This document shows positions 33,239-44,012 of a stretch of DNA of 64,000 nt, one piece after another. The number at the start of each line of letters is the position of its first letter. Within the stretch, counting starts at the first letter, position 1. The notes below the pieces were generated by a model. The model did not search any database and was not told the DNA's origin. It was given only the letters and a program-made list of their open reading frames with translations. The position numbers were made by a program, and so were the translations under genes. This stretch comes from Astragalus membranaceus (taxonomy: Eukaryota; Streptophyta; Magnoliopsida; Fabales; Fabaceae), in assembly GCA_039519185.1 (NCBI GenBank), contig CM076854.1, positions 18,573,192 to 18,637,191 of the forward strand. The letters run 5' to 3'.

Positions 33239-34107
33239 TTGACTAATCCCCCTGTCTTAGTACCTCCGCGGCCTGTAAAGCCTCTGAAGCTATATATTGC
33301 GGCCGAAGATCAAGCCATCGGCTGCTTATTAGCTCAAGTGGCGCCGAGCGTGCTATCTATTATCTTAGCAGGATCCTCAATGATGCTGAAACGAGATATT
33401 ACCCCATTGAGAAGCTTTGTTTGTCTGTATTTAATGCTTGTACCGAACTAGAATATTACTTATTACCTAAGGAGGTTTTGGTTGTGTGCAAAGTTGATAT
33501 TATCAGGTACCTTCTTAATAGGCCTGTCTTACAGGGGAGACTTGTCAAGTGGGCCATTAAGTTAAATGCATTTGCCTTGACATACATGCCATTAAGAGCT
33601 GTCAAAGGACAGGGTTTGGCCGATTTCCTGGCCCAACACCCATTTGTAGAGATACACGATACCCCAGCCGAGTCTATTCACTACCTGGGCCTGAAGCCTT
33701 GGGTCCTTATGTTTGATGGTTCAAGTACCCAAACCAAGGCAGACATTAGGGTGGTCATCACCAGCCCCTGTGGACAAACATGGAGATTCATGTGCAGAAC
33801 AGGGGATCAAGCCTCCAATAATCAGGCCAAGTATGAGGCCTTAATTATGGGACTTGATATCCTGGCCGCCATGATGGCCCAATACGTGGAAATCAAGGGA
33901 GATTCACAATTGGTGATCAAACAAATCACCGGGGTTAAACAATTACGAGCCTCGGCGCATGAATTATTGAAGTTGCTCGCTGATGCAGTCATCATGTATG
34001 TCCCCAGGAGCGAAAACCAAGAGGCAACTGATTTAGCCCAACACGCCTCGGGTTATAAGGAGTCAGTGGTCGAGGTATGGCAACAGGATGCCTCAGCTCC
34101 GGCCTAG
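33239..34107 (+). pseudogene. Tat RNase H segments
   Basis: After the RT a short frame (33239-33451) keeps part of the ordinary RNase H. The frame at 33421-34107 has the tether sequence VKWAIKLNAFALTYMPLRA and a second, archaeal-type RNase H with PWVLMFDGSSTQTKAD, QAKYEALIMGLDILA, IKGDSQLVIKQI and YVPRSENQEATDLAQ. A double RNase H is characteristic of the Tat lineage. Alignment with intact relatives is needed to judge whether its active site is complete. Confidence 0.78.
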
Positions 34108-34596
34108 AGGAGGACCCTGACAATCTTTGGATTGAAGTATTGACGAAGTACCTCCGCAATCCAACGACTGACACTGACTTCAAGACTAAGCAAAGGGCGT
34201 TGAAGTACATTTTGATAGGGGACGGCCTGTATAAGAGAAGCGCCAATGGGGTGTTATTACGGTAACTCAAAAAAAAGGATGCGTATATTGTGATGGCCCA
34301 GATCCATGCATGGATTTGTGGTGCACACATGTTTGGCCCCATCATGAAGTGGTTGATATAGAGGCATGGATACTATTGGCCGACGATCACGGCTGATTGT
34401 TTCAAGTTTGCAAAGGGATGTGAAGCTTGTTAGCTGCATGGACCGATCCAGAGGGCACCGGGGAACAAGTAATATCCTTCTCCCAATAATATGGCATCAA
34501 GATGAGACACTCGTCTCCTTATTATGGTCAGGCTAATGGATAGGCAGAAGCTACTAACAAAATCATTATTGAGCTCATCAAGAAGACGTTAAGGAC
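34077..34596 (+). pseudogene. Tat integrase with catalytic core deleted
   Basis: Keeps the N-terminal region (TDFKTKQRALKYILIGDGLYK) and most of the zinc finger (WPTITADCFKFAKGCEAC), with stops at about 34263, 34358 and 34429. It then passes, within about 60 bases, to a C-terminal piece (SPYYGQANG, AEATNKIIIELIKKTL). The DD part of the catalytic core, normally over 100 residues, is missing. The frame ends at the junction with minus-strand gag at about 34597. Confidence 0.8.
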
Positions 34597-35260
34597 AAGC
34601 CTCGGCAGGACGCCGTCTCGTATACAATCCTTTGAAGAAATATGCGATGAAGAACTTTTCATTTGGGTCACCGACTTGTATCGTCAATTTGTTGAAGTGC
34701 GCTACGAACCTCTTGAGCGATTCTCCTTGTCCTTGGTGCAGGTAAAACAAATCAGATAGGACGACTTGCTTTCCTCGGTTAGCTGAGAATTGGGCAGCGA
34801 TCTGGCTGGCCAAGTCATCGAAATTAGCGATGGACCTTGAGGGCAGGCTGATAAACCATTGTAGTGCTACGTCTTTTAGCGTCCCATCAAACATCTTGCC
34901 ACTGATGAACATTTGAGTCCAGAAAGCAGCTTCTTGGTCGTGTAGGTCACTAATGTCGTCGTAGGCCGACACGGCGGGTTCCATAAATCGTCGAGGGACC
35001 ACTGCAGCTTGAACATCTTTTGAGAATAGATGAAATACCTATGGGAGAGTCTTTTCTCAACCACACGCTTGGGACCCGTCTTTTAAGGCAGTTACTTATT
35101 CCTGAAGTCTGCGTTCACGGACCTATAGAGCTTGTGCACGACGCTGTTGTTCCTTGTTTCTTCGTTGCTGCTCTTCATTTCGCTGCTCTAGTGTCTTGAT
35201 GAAGTCCTGCATCTGTTGCATCTCGTTACCTGGTTCTTGAACTTCACTGTTGTTAGCCTA
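34597..35260 (-). pseudogene. gag start of a second, minus-strand Tat element
   Basis: The frame 34589-35002 (minus) has WTQMFISGKMFDGTLKDVALQ, WFISLPSRSIANFDDLASQ, ANRGKQVVLSDLFYLHQGQG and QVGDPNEKFFIAYFFKGL, a classic Tat gag core. Upstream (about 35100-35260) a Q/R/E-rich N-terminal stretch (MQQMQDFIKTLEQRNEEQQR) is separated by stops. The gag runs away from the LTR at 35368 as expected. It breaks off where the plus-strand integrase begins; pol is absent. Confidence 0.82.
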
Positions 35261-35349
35261 GTTCGACCGTCGTGTTTCCACCATAGATCAAGTGGAAACA
35301 CTCGGCTCTTTTCTTGTGAGACCGTCAGGAAATGAGTTTTTACGCGCAT

Positions 35350-35367
35350 CCCCACGATGGGCGCTAA
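35350..35367 (-). other. primer binding site of minus-strand Tat element
   Basis: The minus strand reads TTAGCGCCCATCGTGGGG right after the LTR end ACAATAACA, a slightly changed form of the TTGGCGCCCACCGTGGGG-type site common in plant Tat elements. Confidence 0.75.
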
Positions 35368-36179
35368 TGTTATTGTATGTAAAATGGGGTTGTTTATACC
35401 CTTAAGCATATAAGGGAGACCTCCATAAATACATGAACCAACAGTCCTTAATACAACAGAGGAATAGACCTCTCTCGCCTGCTGTGCTCCTGCCACCGAG
35501 GTGGTGGTGTGGCCACTACTTTGGTACGAGTGTTTGCTGGTGTTTTTAGCAAACAATCACTAGTTTTAAATAATGTGTTTGTGAGATCAAACTAGAAAAT
35601 CTCTCGTGACAATTGCGTTTGTATTTTCGTGTTTGGAGAAAACAAATCGTTTGAAGAACAGAATTGTGAATAGAATGAAACAACAATTGCTAGAAAGATA
35701 AAGAGAAAAGTAAATAATTGCATTGAAATGTAAAAAGATTGGTACACAAGCACGTACAGTGACTCTGTTCACTCGTTTTTTGCTATCGTCTGGAAGTTTG
35801 AGTTTTCAGAATTCTGTGTTTATGTTGTGTCCCCTGATTTCCTATTACAAACTAGTATATATACCACTAGAAGTGCACACAAACAGCGGGTAACTGCCCT
35901 TAACTGCTCTCTAAGTTTGAACTTCAATCAAACCGCTGTTAACCGCTTGTCGAAGCTTTGAACACTACCCTGCCGAAAGACCTTTGTTCTATTTACCTAT
36001 AAAAACAAAGTATCAATTTGTCGAACTTCTTTTCCGTTGTCAACGCTCGAAGACTTCCTTTGTCGAAATTGATAGCAACATGACTTGAATGAGACCTGTG
36101 ATTTTTACAGTATCATTAATGAAGAGTCAAACCTTTATAACACCTTTTTAAATGCTACTGTCGAAATTTCGAGGTAACA
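35368..36179 (-). repeat. Tat LTR (812 bp) with primer site on one side and polypurine tract on the other
   Basis: TGTTATTG to GAGGTAACA on the plus strand, with TGTTA/TAACA inverted ends. A primer site and gag lie on its left, a polypurine tract on its right, both in minus orientation. It therefore serves as 5' LTR for the left piece and as 3' LTR for the right piece. No second copy is in the window. Confidence 0.72.
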
Positions 36180-36197
36180 GATTGCCCCCCAAAAAAT
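36180..36197 (-). other. polypurine tract of right-hand Tat element
   Basis: The minus strand reads CATTTTTTGGGGGGCAATC directly before the LTR start TGTTACC. It shows that an element interior extends to the right of the LTR and includes the PMD gene in antisense. Confidence 0.65.
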
Positions 36198-36367
36198 GTC
36201 TCTTTCGACAGTTTGAAGGATAGAAGGAGAAAGGGCATTTTTTGAATACTGCGAACCGTCACCTCCAACTACCTTCTGCATTTAAATAGTGAGAGAAAAG
36301 TGCCATCATGACTTGCACAGATAAAATGTCACAGATAAAACGGCACGAATAAGGTAAACCGTCTACT

Positions 36368-36468
36368 TGGGCCACGTAGCATAGTTGATGGGCCATCACG
36401 TCCTTGAAAGGTCGCAAACGTGTGAATTTTGGTAATCGTGTGAACCACTGTATACGCCAATATATAAA
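36368..36468 (+). promoter_or_regulatory. promoter of PMD gene (two TGGGCC motifs and TATA box)
   Basis: TATATAAA at 36461-36468 lies about 100 bases before the ATG at 36566. TGGGCC occurs at 36368-36373 and 36389-36394, resembling site II (TCP-bound) elements of plant promoters, with an ACGT core (CCACGTAG) beside the first. This would drive + strand transcription, antisense to the Tat element. Confidence 0.5.
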
Positions 36469-37535
36469 AGCAATTGAATCCTTTCGTCTCACTCTTTACT
36501 CGCTTGAAGTTTTAGTGCCATTTCTGGAAAGACCTTCTGTATCCTTCATCCCTGCTCTTGAACTTATGGCTTCAACATCTAACGTTGCTGCGAAGACCAG
36601 CAAAAACTCGAAGGGAACTGATGAGCCTACTCAACAAGTTGAAGACTTTGTTGATGAACCTGACATTGCCGATGAACGAACACTCATTTGGCAAAAACAG
36701 GTATTAATTCCTTCGACTGAACTTTATACCCATGCCTTTTTAGGTCCTCTACCTAACATTTTGCTGGAAAATGAAGAAGTTGAAGAAATTTTTCCTAGTC
36801 CTTGCAATCTTCGACCTAGGATTTTTGCTGAAAAACCTTTCCATTTAGATTTTCTGGTCAATCCTTCTAGGGTTTTCAGGTCTGCACCTAGGATTGACCA
36901 AAAGGTTTATGTAGATTGGCTTAAAAAAGTAGAAGCCAAGAAAGCCAATGTCTGGAAGAAACAAGGAATTTTCGATCTAATCCAGTTATCAAGATACGGG
37001 CCCAAATATAATAGCACCTTGATTTTGGCAGCCATGCAGTTCTGGGATTGTGCCACTCATAGTCTTCATTTCAAGTGTGGTATGCTATCCCCCACTCTTT
37101 TAGATGTGGCTGCCATTACTGGGCTAAAGCCTTTAGGTGAGACTTTCAATCTTAAACTACTTACTGAAGATTATGACTTCGACTTCAAAAATGCTTCTTT
37201 TGCCCCTTATATTAGTGAACAACATAAAACTGATACCGAAGAAGTATCTGATTTAGAGCACATAGCCTTTCTTACCCTTTGGCTATCCATGTTTGTTCTT
37301 TGCACTCGCTCCCTTCAAGTCACCAAGTCTTACGTGCCGTTAGCTACTCAACTCCATGCAGGGCGAGACATTAATTTAGCCAAATTAATTTTAGGATCCC
37401 TGCACCAGCAACTTGACAATGCTGTCACGGAATTGAAGGAAGATGAACCAACCACCAAATTTCTGGCTTCTGGTCCTATGTGGTTGTTACAGTTGTGGCT
37501 CGTAGCTACCTTTGAATCTAGGCTTGGCCTGTTTA

Positions 37536-37540
37536 TCCCT
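37536..37540. repeat. target-site duplication of Ogre element (left, TCCCT)
   Basis: TCCCT before the Ogre 5' LTR pairs with GCCCT at 62035-62039 after the 3' LTR. Four of five bases agree; the first has changed since insertion. Removing the element and one copy keeps the PMD frame. Confidence 0.75.
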
Positions 37541-38630
37541 TGTAATACCCTAATTTTGTCCTATCCAAAAATAAGAAATTTTTTTTTAATAAAAATAATA
37601 ATCATTTTTTATTTTCATGCCATGTTTTATTTTAGTTGCCAGAAGTTTTTAACCAAAAAAAAAAATATATTATTTAGAAGTGAAGAAACAAAAAATAAGC
37701 AAAGGGGGAAATGGAGGGGGGTCTTTTAAAAAAAGATGAGGTGCAATCAGGATTGGGCCATCAGAAACCCAACCCAACCAAAAAAAAACTAGCCCAACTC
37801 GCCTAACCCTAAATCCCCTCCACCAAAACCTAACCCATCCAACCAACCCATAACCCATGACCCAACTCACTCCTCCACCAAACCCTAATTCGGCCACCCC
37901 CCTTACCCTAAAAATCATCCACATTCAATCCCCCCCTTAACCCAAAAATTCAGCCACATTCACTCATCTTTCCCCTCCTTGATTTTCGACCCACTCCCCC
38001 TTTTCCCTCCTTGGAAATTGCATTTTTTTCCTTTCCCACACTCCACCTCTCCTCTTTTTTCTCAACTCCCACTTCCCCACATTTCTCTTCCCCATACACG
38101 GCTCCCATCCTAAATCTCACGCTACCTCACTCTCCTTCTCTCACACTCAACCTTCATTTTCTCTTTCTTTCTCCATCACACAAAACTCACACTCAACCTT
38201 TCCCTCTCTCCCCCATCCCTACGACTCTTTCTCTCTCACACTCTCACACACTTCACTTCATCTTTCTCATCATTTCTCCTACTCACACACCCTTCCTTCT
38301 CTCCCACTCACACACACTTCTCTTTCTCTTTCACTCATCCTCCCATTCCTCCACTCTCCCATCTCCACGCATACCCCTCCCATCAAACCCTTAAACTCCA
38401 TCATTTTTTTTCTTTCCCTCACATCATTCTCTCTCACTCACGGATTCACTCTCCCTTCTCACCAAAAAAAAAAAACCATCATTCTCTCCTCTGCTACACC
38501 CATACCCTTCGCAACCCCTCATGAGTTTTTATTTCATCATGTCAAGCCACACTCAGAAAAAACACTGTGCAAGGTATGGTGAGACAGTCAGAAGAAAGCG
38601 AAGAAGAAAAAAAAAAGCCCTTTTTTTTTG

Positions 38631-38639
38631 TATAAATAG
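38631..38639 (+). promoter_or_regulatory. TATA box of Ogre LTR
   Basis: TATAAATAG follows a T tract in the LTR and is repeated at 59805-59813 in the 3' LTR, a good core promoter for the element RNA. Confidence 0.6.
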
Positions 38640-38899
38640 GGGGCCATGGCTTTGAAGAGAGGACGGTTTTGAAGGAGGAGAAAAAAAAAATTTCGGAGCA
38701 AAAAAAGAAAGTCTAGATCTTTAGAAAAAAAAACAGTGAGATTTGTTCACTGTTTTTTAGTTTAAATTCCTTCTCCTTCCATTTTTTTTTAGTTTAAATT
38801 CCGTTGTATTAAAGAGATCCTAGGAGGAATTCGTGTCCCCAACATTTCCAGATTTTTTATTCTCTAAGGTACTGTAATGTAATTTTCGGATTCGATATA

Positions 38900-39480
38900 T
38901 TGTTACTGTTTTTGCTGTTTTCGTTTTTTTATTTGTTGCTGTTTTTTAATTTGTTGCTGATTTTTTTTCTTGTTGCTGTTTTCCATTAAATCGTTTTTTC
39001 TTGTATATAGTTGTTGTTGTTTTTATTTTTTATTTGTTGCTGTTTTTTTTTTATTAATTTGTTGATTTTTTATTATTAATTTGTTGCTGTTTTTTCCATT
39101 AAATCGTTTTTTTTATATAGTTGTTGCTGTTTTTTTCTATTAATTTGTTGCTTGTTCTTTTTTTAGTAAATCGTTTTTTGTATATATTTGTTGCTGTTTT
39201 TATTTTTTGCTGTTTTTTTTATTAATTTGTTGCTGTTTTTTTTTTTATTAATTTGTTGCTGTTTTTTTTTATTAATTTGTTGCTTTTTTTCATTAAATCG
39301 TTTTTTCTTGTATATATTTGTTGTTGTTTTTTTTTCTCTTCTATTAATTTGTTACTGTTTTTCTATTAAATCGTCTGTTTTTTTTATATATTTGTTGCTA
39401 TTTTTCTTTATTTAATTGTTGCTGTTTTTTTACGTAAATTGTTGCTGTAATTCTTTTTTACATATCATGGCTGTTATACT
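38900..39480 (+). repeat. TTGTTGCTG / T-tract array in Ogre LTR
   Basis: More than a dozen imperfect copies of TTAATTTGTTGCTGTTTTTT alternating with TAAATCGTTTTTT and TATATATTTGTTG. The same array is at about 60035-60650 with small copy and T-length changes. Both arrays lie downstream of the TATA box, so they would be transcribed. Confidence 0.85.
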
Positions 39481-40117
39481 ATTTAAATTGCTGCTGTTTT
39501 TTTTATTGTTGTTGCAATTTTCGGATTAAAATAAAGTTCTTTTTTTTTTTAAAAAAAATGTTTTTTTTCTTCCAAAATAAATGGTTACTAATACCACTAC
39601 CTTCATAAAAAAAAGGGAATAATAACAACATTTATTTAAACAAAAAACAGCAAAAGACACCTTTTAAAATCATAACCATGACAATTATTTCAAAAAAAAA
39701 GGAGAATATTTCTTTATAAATTCGCAAATCTTTTTCTCACCGAATGTTTTCTTCTAACGTAGGTAGTAATCAAACCCAAACCGATGTTTTTGAAATAAAT
39801 TAACAAACCAATCAGTCAAAGAAAGGTCAAACAATCGTTTTTTTTAGCGTCAAATCGCTATTCGCACCCCCCACATTTTAGTAATACAGCACTCCCCGCT
39901 TTCAGCCCATTTTTCGCGCAAGGGTCCAAAAAAAACAAATACTCATTTTTGGGCTGCTACTAAGCCCACCACCCATTTCCATTTAATACAACACCCCTGT
40001 TAATTGCACCCACCTTTTAATTATAACTCACTCCGCTTTTATTTACACCATATTGTTTCTAAACCGTTTTTTAAAAACAATCAAACTCGCGAAAAAAAAT
40101 AGGTTGTTACTAATGGT

Positions 40118-40460
40118 CACTCTGAGCTTAGCTTGTTTGACCGATAAGGCTAACCTTCTTTTTTCAAAGCGGATTAGTAGTGGTGATCACTCTGAATTTA
40201 TTCGTTTGATCATCGCAAACACCCGCCTAAACTTCGAGAAATTTTCCGTTAATAGAATACAAACGTAATCTCAACTCCCTTTTTAAAAAAAAAAATCACG
40301 CTTCCCAGTAAGCATTTTTTTCAAACAAAGCGCTCGATCGCAAACCGGGTATTTATAGCGTCCACTCTGGGCCCAGCTCGTTTGAACACTGTAAACACTT
40401 TCTTTTTCGAATAAGCCATTAGTGATGACCACTCTGGATTTATCTGTTTGGTCACCATGA
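40118..40460 (+). repeat. fourfold CACTCTG...GTTTGA module in Ogre LTR
   Basis: CACTCTG followed by about 12-15 bases and then (C)GTTTGA or a variant occurs at 40118, 40188, 40363 and 40430, as two pairs about 70 bp apart. It recurs in the 3' LTR at about 61255, 61325, 61499 and 61566. A fifth, weaker copy (CATTCTGGATTTTATCTG) lies at about 41217 beyond the primer site. Confidence 0.7.
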
Positions 40461-40901
40461 ACGGCCTCTCTAGTTTTCGCAAACTTTTCAAAAAATAAAA
40501 AAAATACCAACACACAAATATTTTCTACCCAAGAACTACGTAGCTTTGATTTCTCCATCGCACTCGGAGATACGTAGGAGCGGGGGCCCACTCTCGTCGA
40601 GCGCGAAAAATTAAAATTTTTATTAAGTCTTCCTTTCCGTTTTTTTTTCGCAAATAATCAAAATGGGTAAGTAAAATATCTTCTTTTAAACTAACTTTTT
40701 CTACACATTAAATTAAAAGGTAACCTTTTTAGGATGTTGCGGGGTGCTAGTACCTTCCCCGCACTTAATCGACCCCCGAACCCAAAAACAAAGGTTTTTT
40801 TCAATGTTTTCCTAAAAATAAATATTGATGGCGACTCCATTTGTTCAAAAACAACGTAGAATCCCTCCTTCAGATTCTTCGGATTCTTCGGTCGCTACAG
40901 C

Positions 40902-40920
40902 TGGCGACTCTGCTGGGGAC
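40902..40920 (+). other. primer binding site of Ogre element (tRNA-Arg type)
   Basis: TGGCGACTCTGCTGGGGAC lies two bases after the LTR end. Ogre elements are known to use a tRNA-Arg primer with this kind of site. Confidence 0.85.
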
Positions 40921-41743
40921 TATTTAAGAGGGTCAAGCCTAATTTAGTTAAATGTGTAGATATCTGTTAGTTTAGTACCTTTGTTTACCTTTAGTCTTTC
41001 TATTAGCACGTCTATTTCATTTATCTGTTTATTTGCTCTATTGAACCTTAGGGTAGAAGACCTTAGTACTATTATCTGTATTTCTTTTGCAGCATGGGTA
41101 GTTTAGGTTGCTTATATCACACACATCACCTACACATATTGCACACACTCTTGAGCGGGGCCCTATACCCGGGTCTAAAAAAAACCTAGGACGAGTGGAG
41201 ACGATTAGTGTCAGTCATTCTGGATTTTATCTGTCTGACTCTCATGAAAGCCTCAGCCAGAGTACGCTCTTTCGTGGTATCCCACACCAGGTAGCTCGCT
41301 ATCGTTGTGGGTCATATCACGAAGGAGATTTCAGCTCTGGAAACCCTTGTGAGGAAGTGATTAGAGCCACCTGAGAGATTGATCACACAAGTAGCCCTAG
41401 ACCGTGACCTATATATAAGACCTAACATGTTTAGGACACAAGGGCAATTCACCTACCCGTTGCATCATCGCAAAAACTTTTTATCTTTCAAAAAAAAAAA
41501 AATCAAATAATGAAAACCATTTACTCCTTTTGCCCTTTACGTATATTTTATGTGACATGGTTAATGTTTCTCAAAATTTGAATCACCAAAATATTCTCTG
41601 TAACGTCATTCTTTAATTCATCATACATCATCGTTATTTCATAAAAAAAAATACAAAAAAATCCTCACATGCACGCTAATCATCTCATTTAGGTTTGCTG
41701 GGAATTGTAAGAGGCTCGAAAGTTTTGTCATAAGCAAGGCGAT
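40921..41743 (+). other. Ogre 5' untranslated leader
   Basis: About 820 bp without a recognisable protein. It holds an A tract (41489-41502) and the fifth CATTCTG module. A long leader before ORF1 is normal for Ogre. Confidence 0.6.
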
Positions 41744-43813
41744 ATGGGATCAAACTGTGAAGCAATCCAAACTCTGAACTACCCTATAGTAAAACAGCCT
41801 AATCTGACAAGTCTAAGGTAATGTGCTGGTCGATTGCCGCCCATCGAGCGCAGGTCTTTTGATAGAGCGTATGGGAAAATTATTATGTTACTACAATTGG
41901 ACGTGCAAACGGATGCCATTGCCGCTTTGAGCCAGTTCTACGACTCTTCATTAAGATGCTTCACCTTCAAAAATTTCCAGATGGCACCTACCCTGGAAGA
42001 ATATACACAGATCTTCGGCTTTCCTCAACAAGACAATGGACCCTACCAGTATCAGGGACAATACTACACAGATGAGAAACTCGCCTCAATGTTACAAACC
42101 AGCAAAGAGAACTTGAAGCTCCGGAAGAAAAATCGAAATGGCATTGCAGGATTCCCACAAGAGTATCTGGAAAGCCAAATGAAATCCTTCGCCGACGCTA
42201 GAAATTGGGGTCCTTTTAAGCAGGTGTTAGCTTTGACCATCTTTGGCATTGTCCTATTTCCACGCCTTGAAAGATATGTGGACACAACAGCTATTAGTGT
42301 CTTCTTATCCTTCAAAGATGGAGAAAACCCACTCAATCCGATTCCAGCCATGCTCGCAGACACTTACTGTACTTTCACTCATTATAGTGAGTTAAGGGGA
42401 AAGAGGATATCTTGCTGCCTACACGCCTTGTATGTTTGGCTTCTCACCCATGCTTTCGTTAACAAAGTCAGAGTAGAAGGCCCAATTGAAGACGCCAGAG
42501 GGTGTGATGTGAAGACAATGAACACTAGTGAATGGTTGCAAGTGCTAGGGGGCCTTCATGAATACAAGGTTCGTTGGCACCCATCATGGTGGAAGGATAG
42601 GCCCGCAGTAGTTTTTCAATGTGGAAACTTTCTAAACGTCCCGCTCATGGGGACAAGAGGATGCATAAATTACAATCCTTCTCTAACTCTAAGACAGCTG
42701 GGGTACCCCATGCGAAATCCGCCCACCGAAGACATGTTAATCCCTTTTTACCTCCATGAGGGAAGCCCAAAAGAGGTTGACATGCTCCGGAAGATTTCTC
42801 AAGCGTGGGATATGGTCGTCCGCAAGGGACAAGAGCTTACTAAGAGGAGCGGCGATAAGGAAACCACCTTTCGTCAATGGCTCCAAAAAAGGATCCAAGA
42901 CACCCGATTACCTTACCAAAGTGCACTATGGGTTGAGGAAGAAATACCTGAACCTACCCTTCCCACTGTCGAAGATTTAGATAAGCTTAAAATGGCATTG
43001 TCAAAGGTCGAGGAAGAAAAGAAGGGCTTGCAGGCAGAGCTAGAGAAAGTGCTCCTAAAAAACCAGAAGTTGGAGGAGGAGAACGCAAGTAAGTCAGTGG
43101 CCATTGAAGACAGCCGCAAGCAGCTCAAGATTGAACAAAAGGACAAACTAGACGTTCAAAAGTACCTAAGAGGGGCGAAAGAGGAAATAAAACGTCGCAA
43201 CCTGAAAATGAACCAAGCCATCGATGATGCATACAAGTGGACAAAGTTATGGGAAGAATCAATGATTGCTGAAAAGACCGCACAGAGCCTGCTAATGGTA
43301 TCAAAAAGAGAGTCCCGGATGATGGCAGCCGAGTTTGAAGAGCAAGTGAAAAGTATCAAGCAGGATAAAGATACCATTGAAGAGATACTCCGAGAATACC
43401 AACAAGCCTTGAGAAAGGAGCAAGAAAAATCTGATGAGCTGAACGACCATATCAGATATCAAGAGGAGGTTTACCACCAGTTGAAGACAGAAAGCATCTA
43501 TTGGGAGAACCGCTCTGTGGAGTTGGTCAGCAGGATAGAAAACCATGAAGCCTTCATAGAGTTGAAGAATGAAAGCTTATACTGGAAAGACAGATTCTCA
43601 AAATTGGCATGGCTGGCCAATCAAGCTATCACGGGTATCCCCAAACGTCTAAAAGAGGCTAACGCGGCAATGCACCCGTTTAACACCCCGGTCCAAGTTT
43701 CCGAATTCATGGAGTTTTGCGAGGTTCTGATTGCCGAACTCCGGGAGAAGGCTGGCAGCACTACTAGTAGAAAAAGAGGGAGGAATGGAAAAATGAAAGC
43801 CATATGTATTTGA
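41744..43813 (+). pseudogene. Ogre ORF1 protein (DUF7745-like N-terminus with coiled coil), one stop
   Basis: The frame opens at ATG 41744 (MGSNCEAIQTLNYPIVKQPN) and meets an in-frame TAA at 41819-41821 after 25 codons. It then stays open for over 660 codons to 43813. The N-terminal half has RRSFDRAYGKIIMLLQLDVQ, FTFKNFQMAPTLEEYTQIFG and GCINYNPSLTLRQLGYP, typical of the ORF1 proteins found before gag in Ogre. From about codon 400 it is a long charged coiled coil (KVEEEKKGLQAELEKVLLKN and onwards). The function of ORF1 is not established. The single stop suggests fairly recent loss. Confidence 0.8.
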
Positions 43814-44012
43814 GTGAAATTTAAAGAACATTGTACTTTTCTTTCCGAAGTTTTATTTCCAAAATGTTGTACTTTCCTCCATCAGTGAAGTTTGTTTGTC
43901 TCACATGCTGATCCTTTATCTTGAAAATATTGTGGAACTTTAATCTGTGTACTTATGACAAATCAGGATGCGCTTGCAATTACCGACCTAAAACAATAAG
44001 ACTCATGCACAC

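Larger units (their letters stand above)
27437..34596 (+). mobile_element. Tat-lineage Ty3/gypsy element, 3' end lost
   Basis: One LTR (27437-28268), a primer site, decayed gag, protease, RT, RNase H and part of integrase, in gypsy order. The element stops abruptly in the integrase at about 34596, where a gag of opposite orientation begins, so its 3' LTR is missing. It landed inside the PMD remnant. Tat lineage is inferred from the DGGA protease box, the archaeal-type RNase H and the integrase. Confidence 0.82.
37541..40899 (+). repeat. Ogre 5' LTR (3359 bp)
   Basis: TGTAATACCC to GGTCGCTACA. It holds a pyrimidine-rich block (about 38020-38490), a TATA box at 38631, a T-rich TTGTTGCTGTTTTTT array (about 38900-39480) and a fourfold CACTCTG...GTTTGA module (40118-40460). 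Compared with the 3' LTR it has about 90 bp more near 38330-38420 and about 40 bp more near 38828-38870. Long frames here are low-complexity artefacts. Confidence 0.93.

Noticed and set aside
38011..38400. Serine/histidine/proline-rich frames (also 59274-59757)
   Set aside because: They are translations of the pyrimidine-rich LTR block and differ in length between LTRs.
39188..39415. Hydrophobic F/L/V frame resembling a membrane protein
   Set aside because: It is the translation of the T-rich TTGTTGCTG array.
40053..40591. Frames of 64-102 codons repeated at 61190-61727
   Set aside because: LTR duplicates without a recognisable family; the repeated CACTCTG modules create the similarity.
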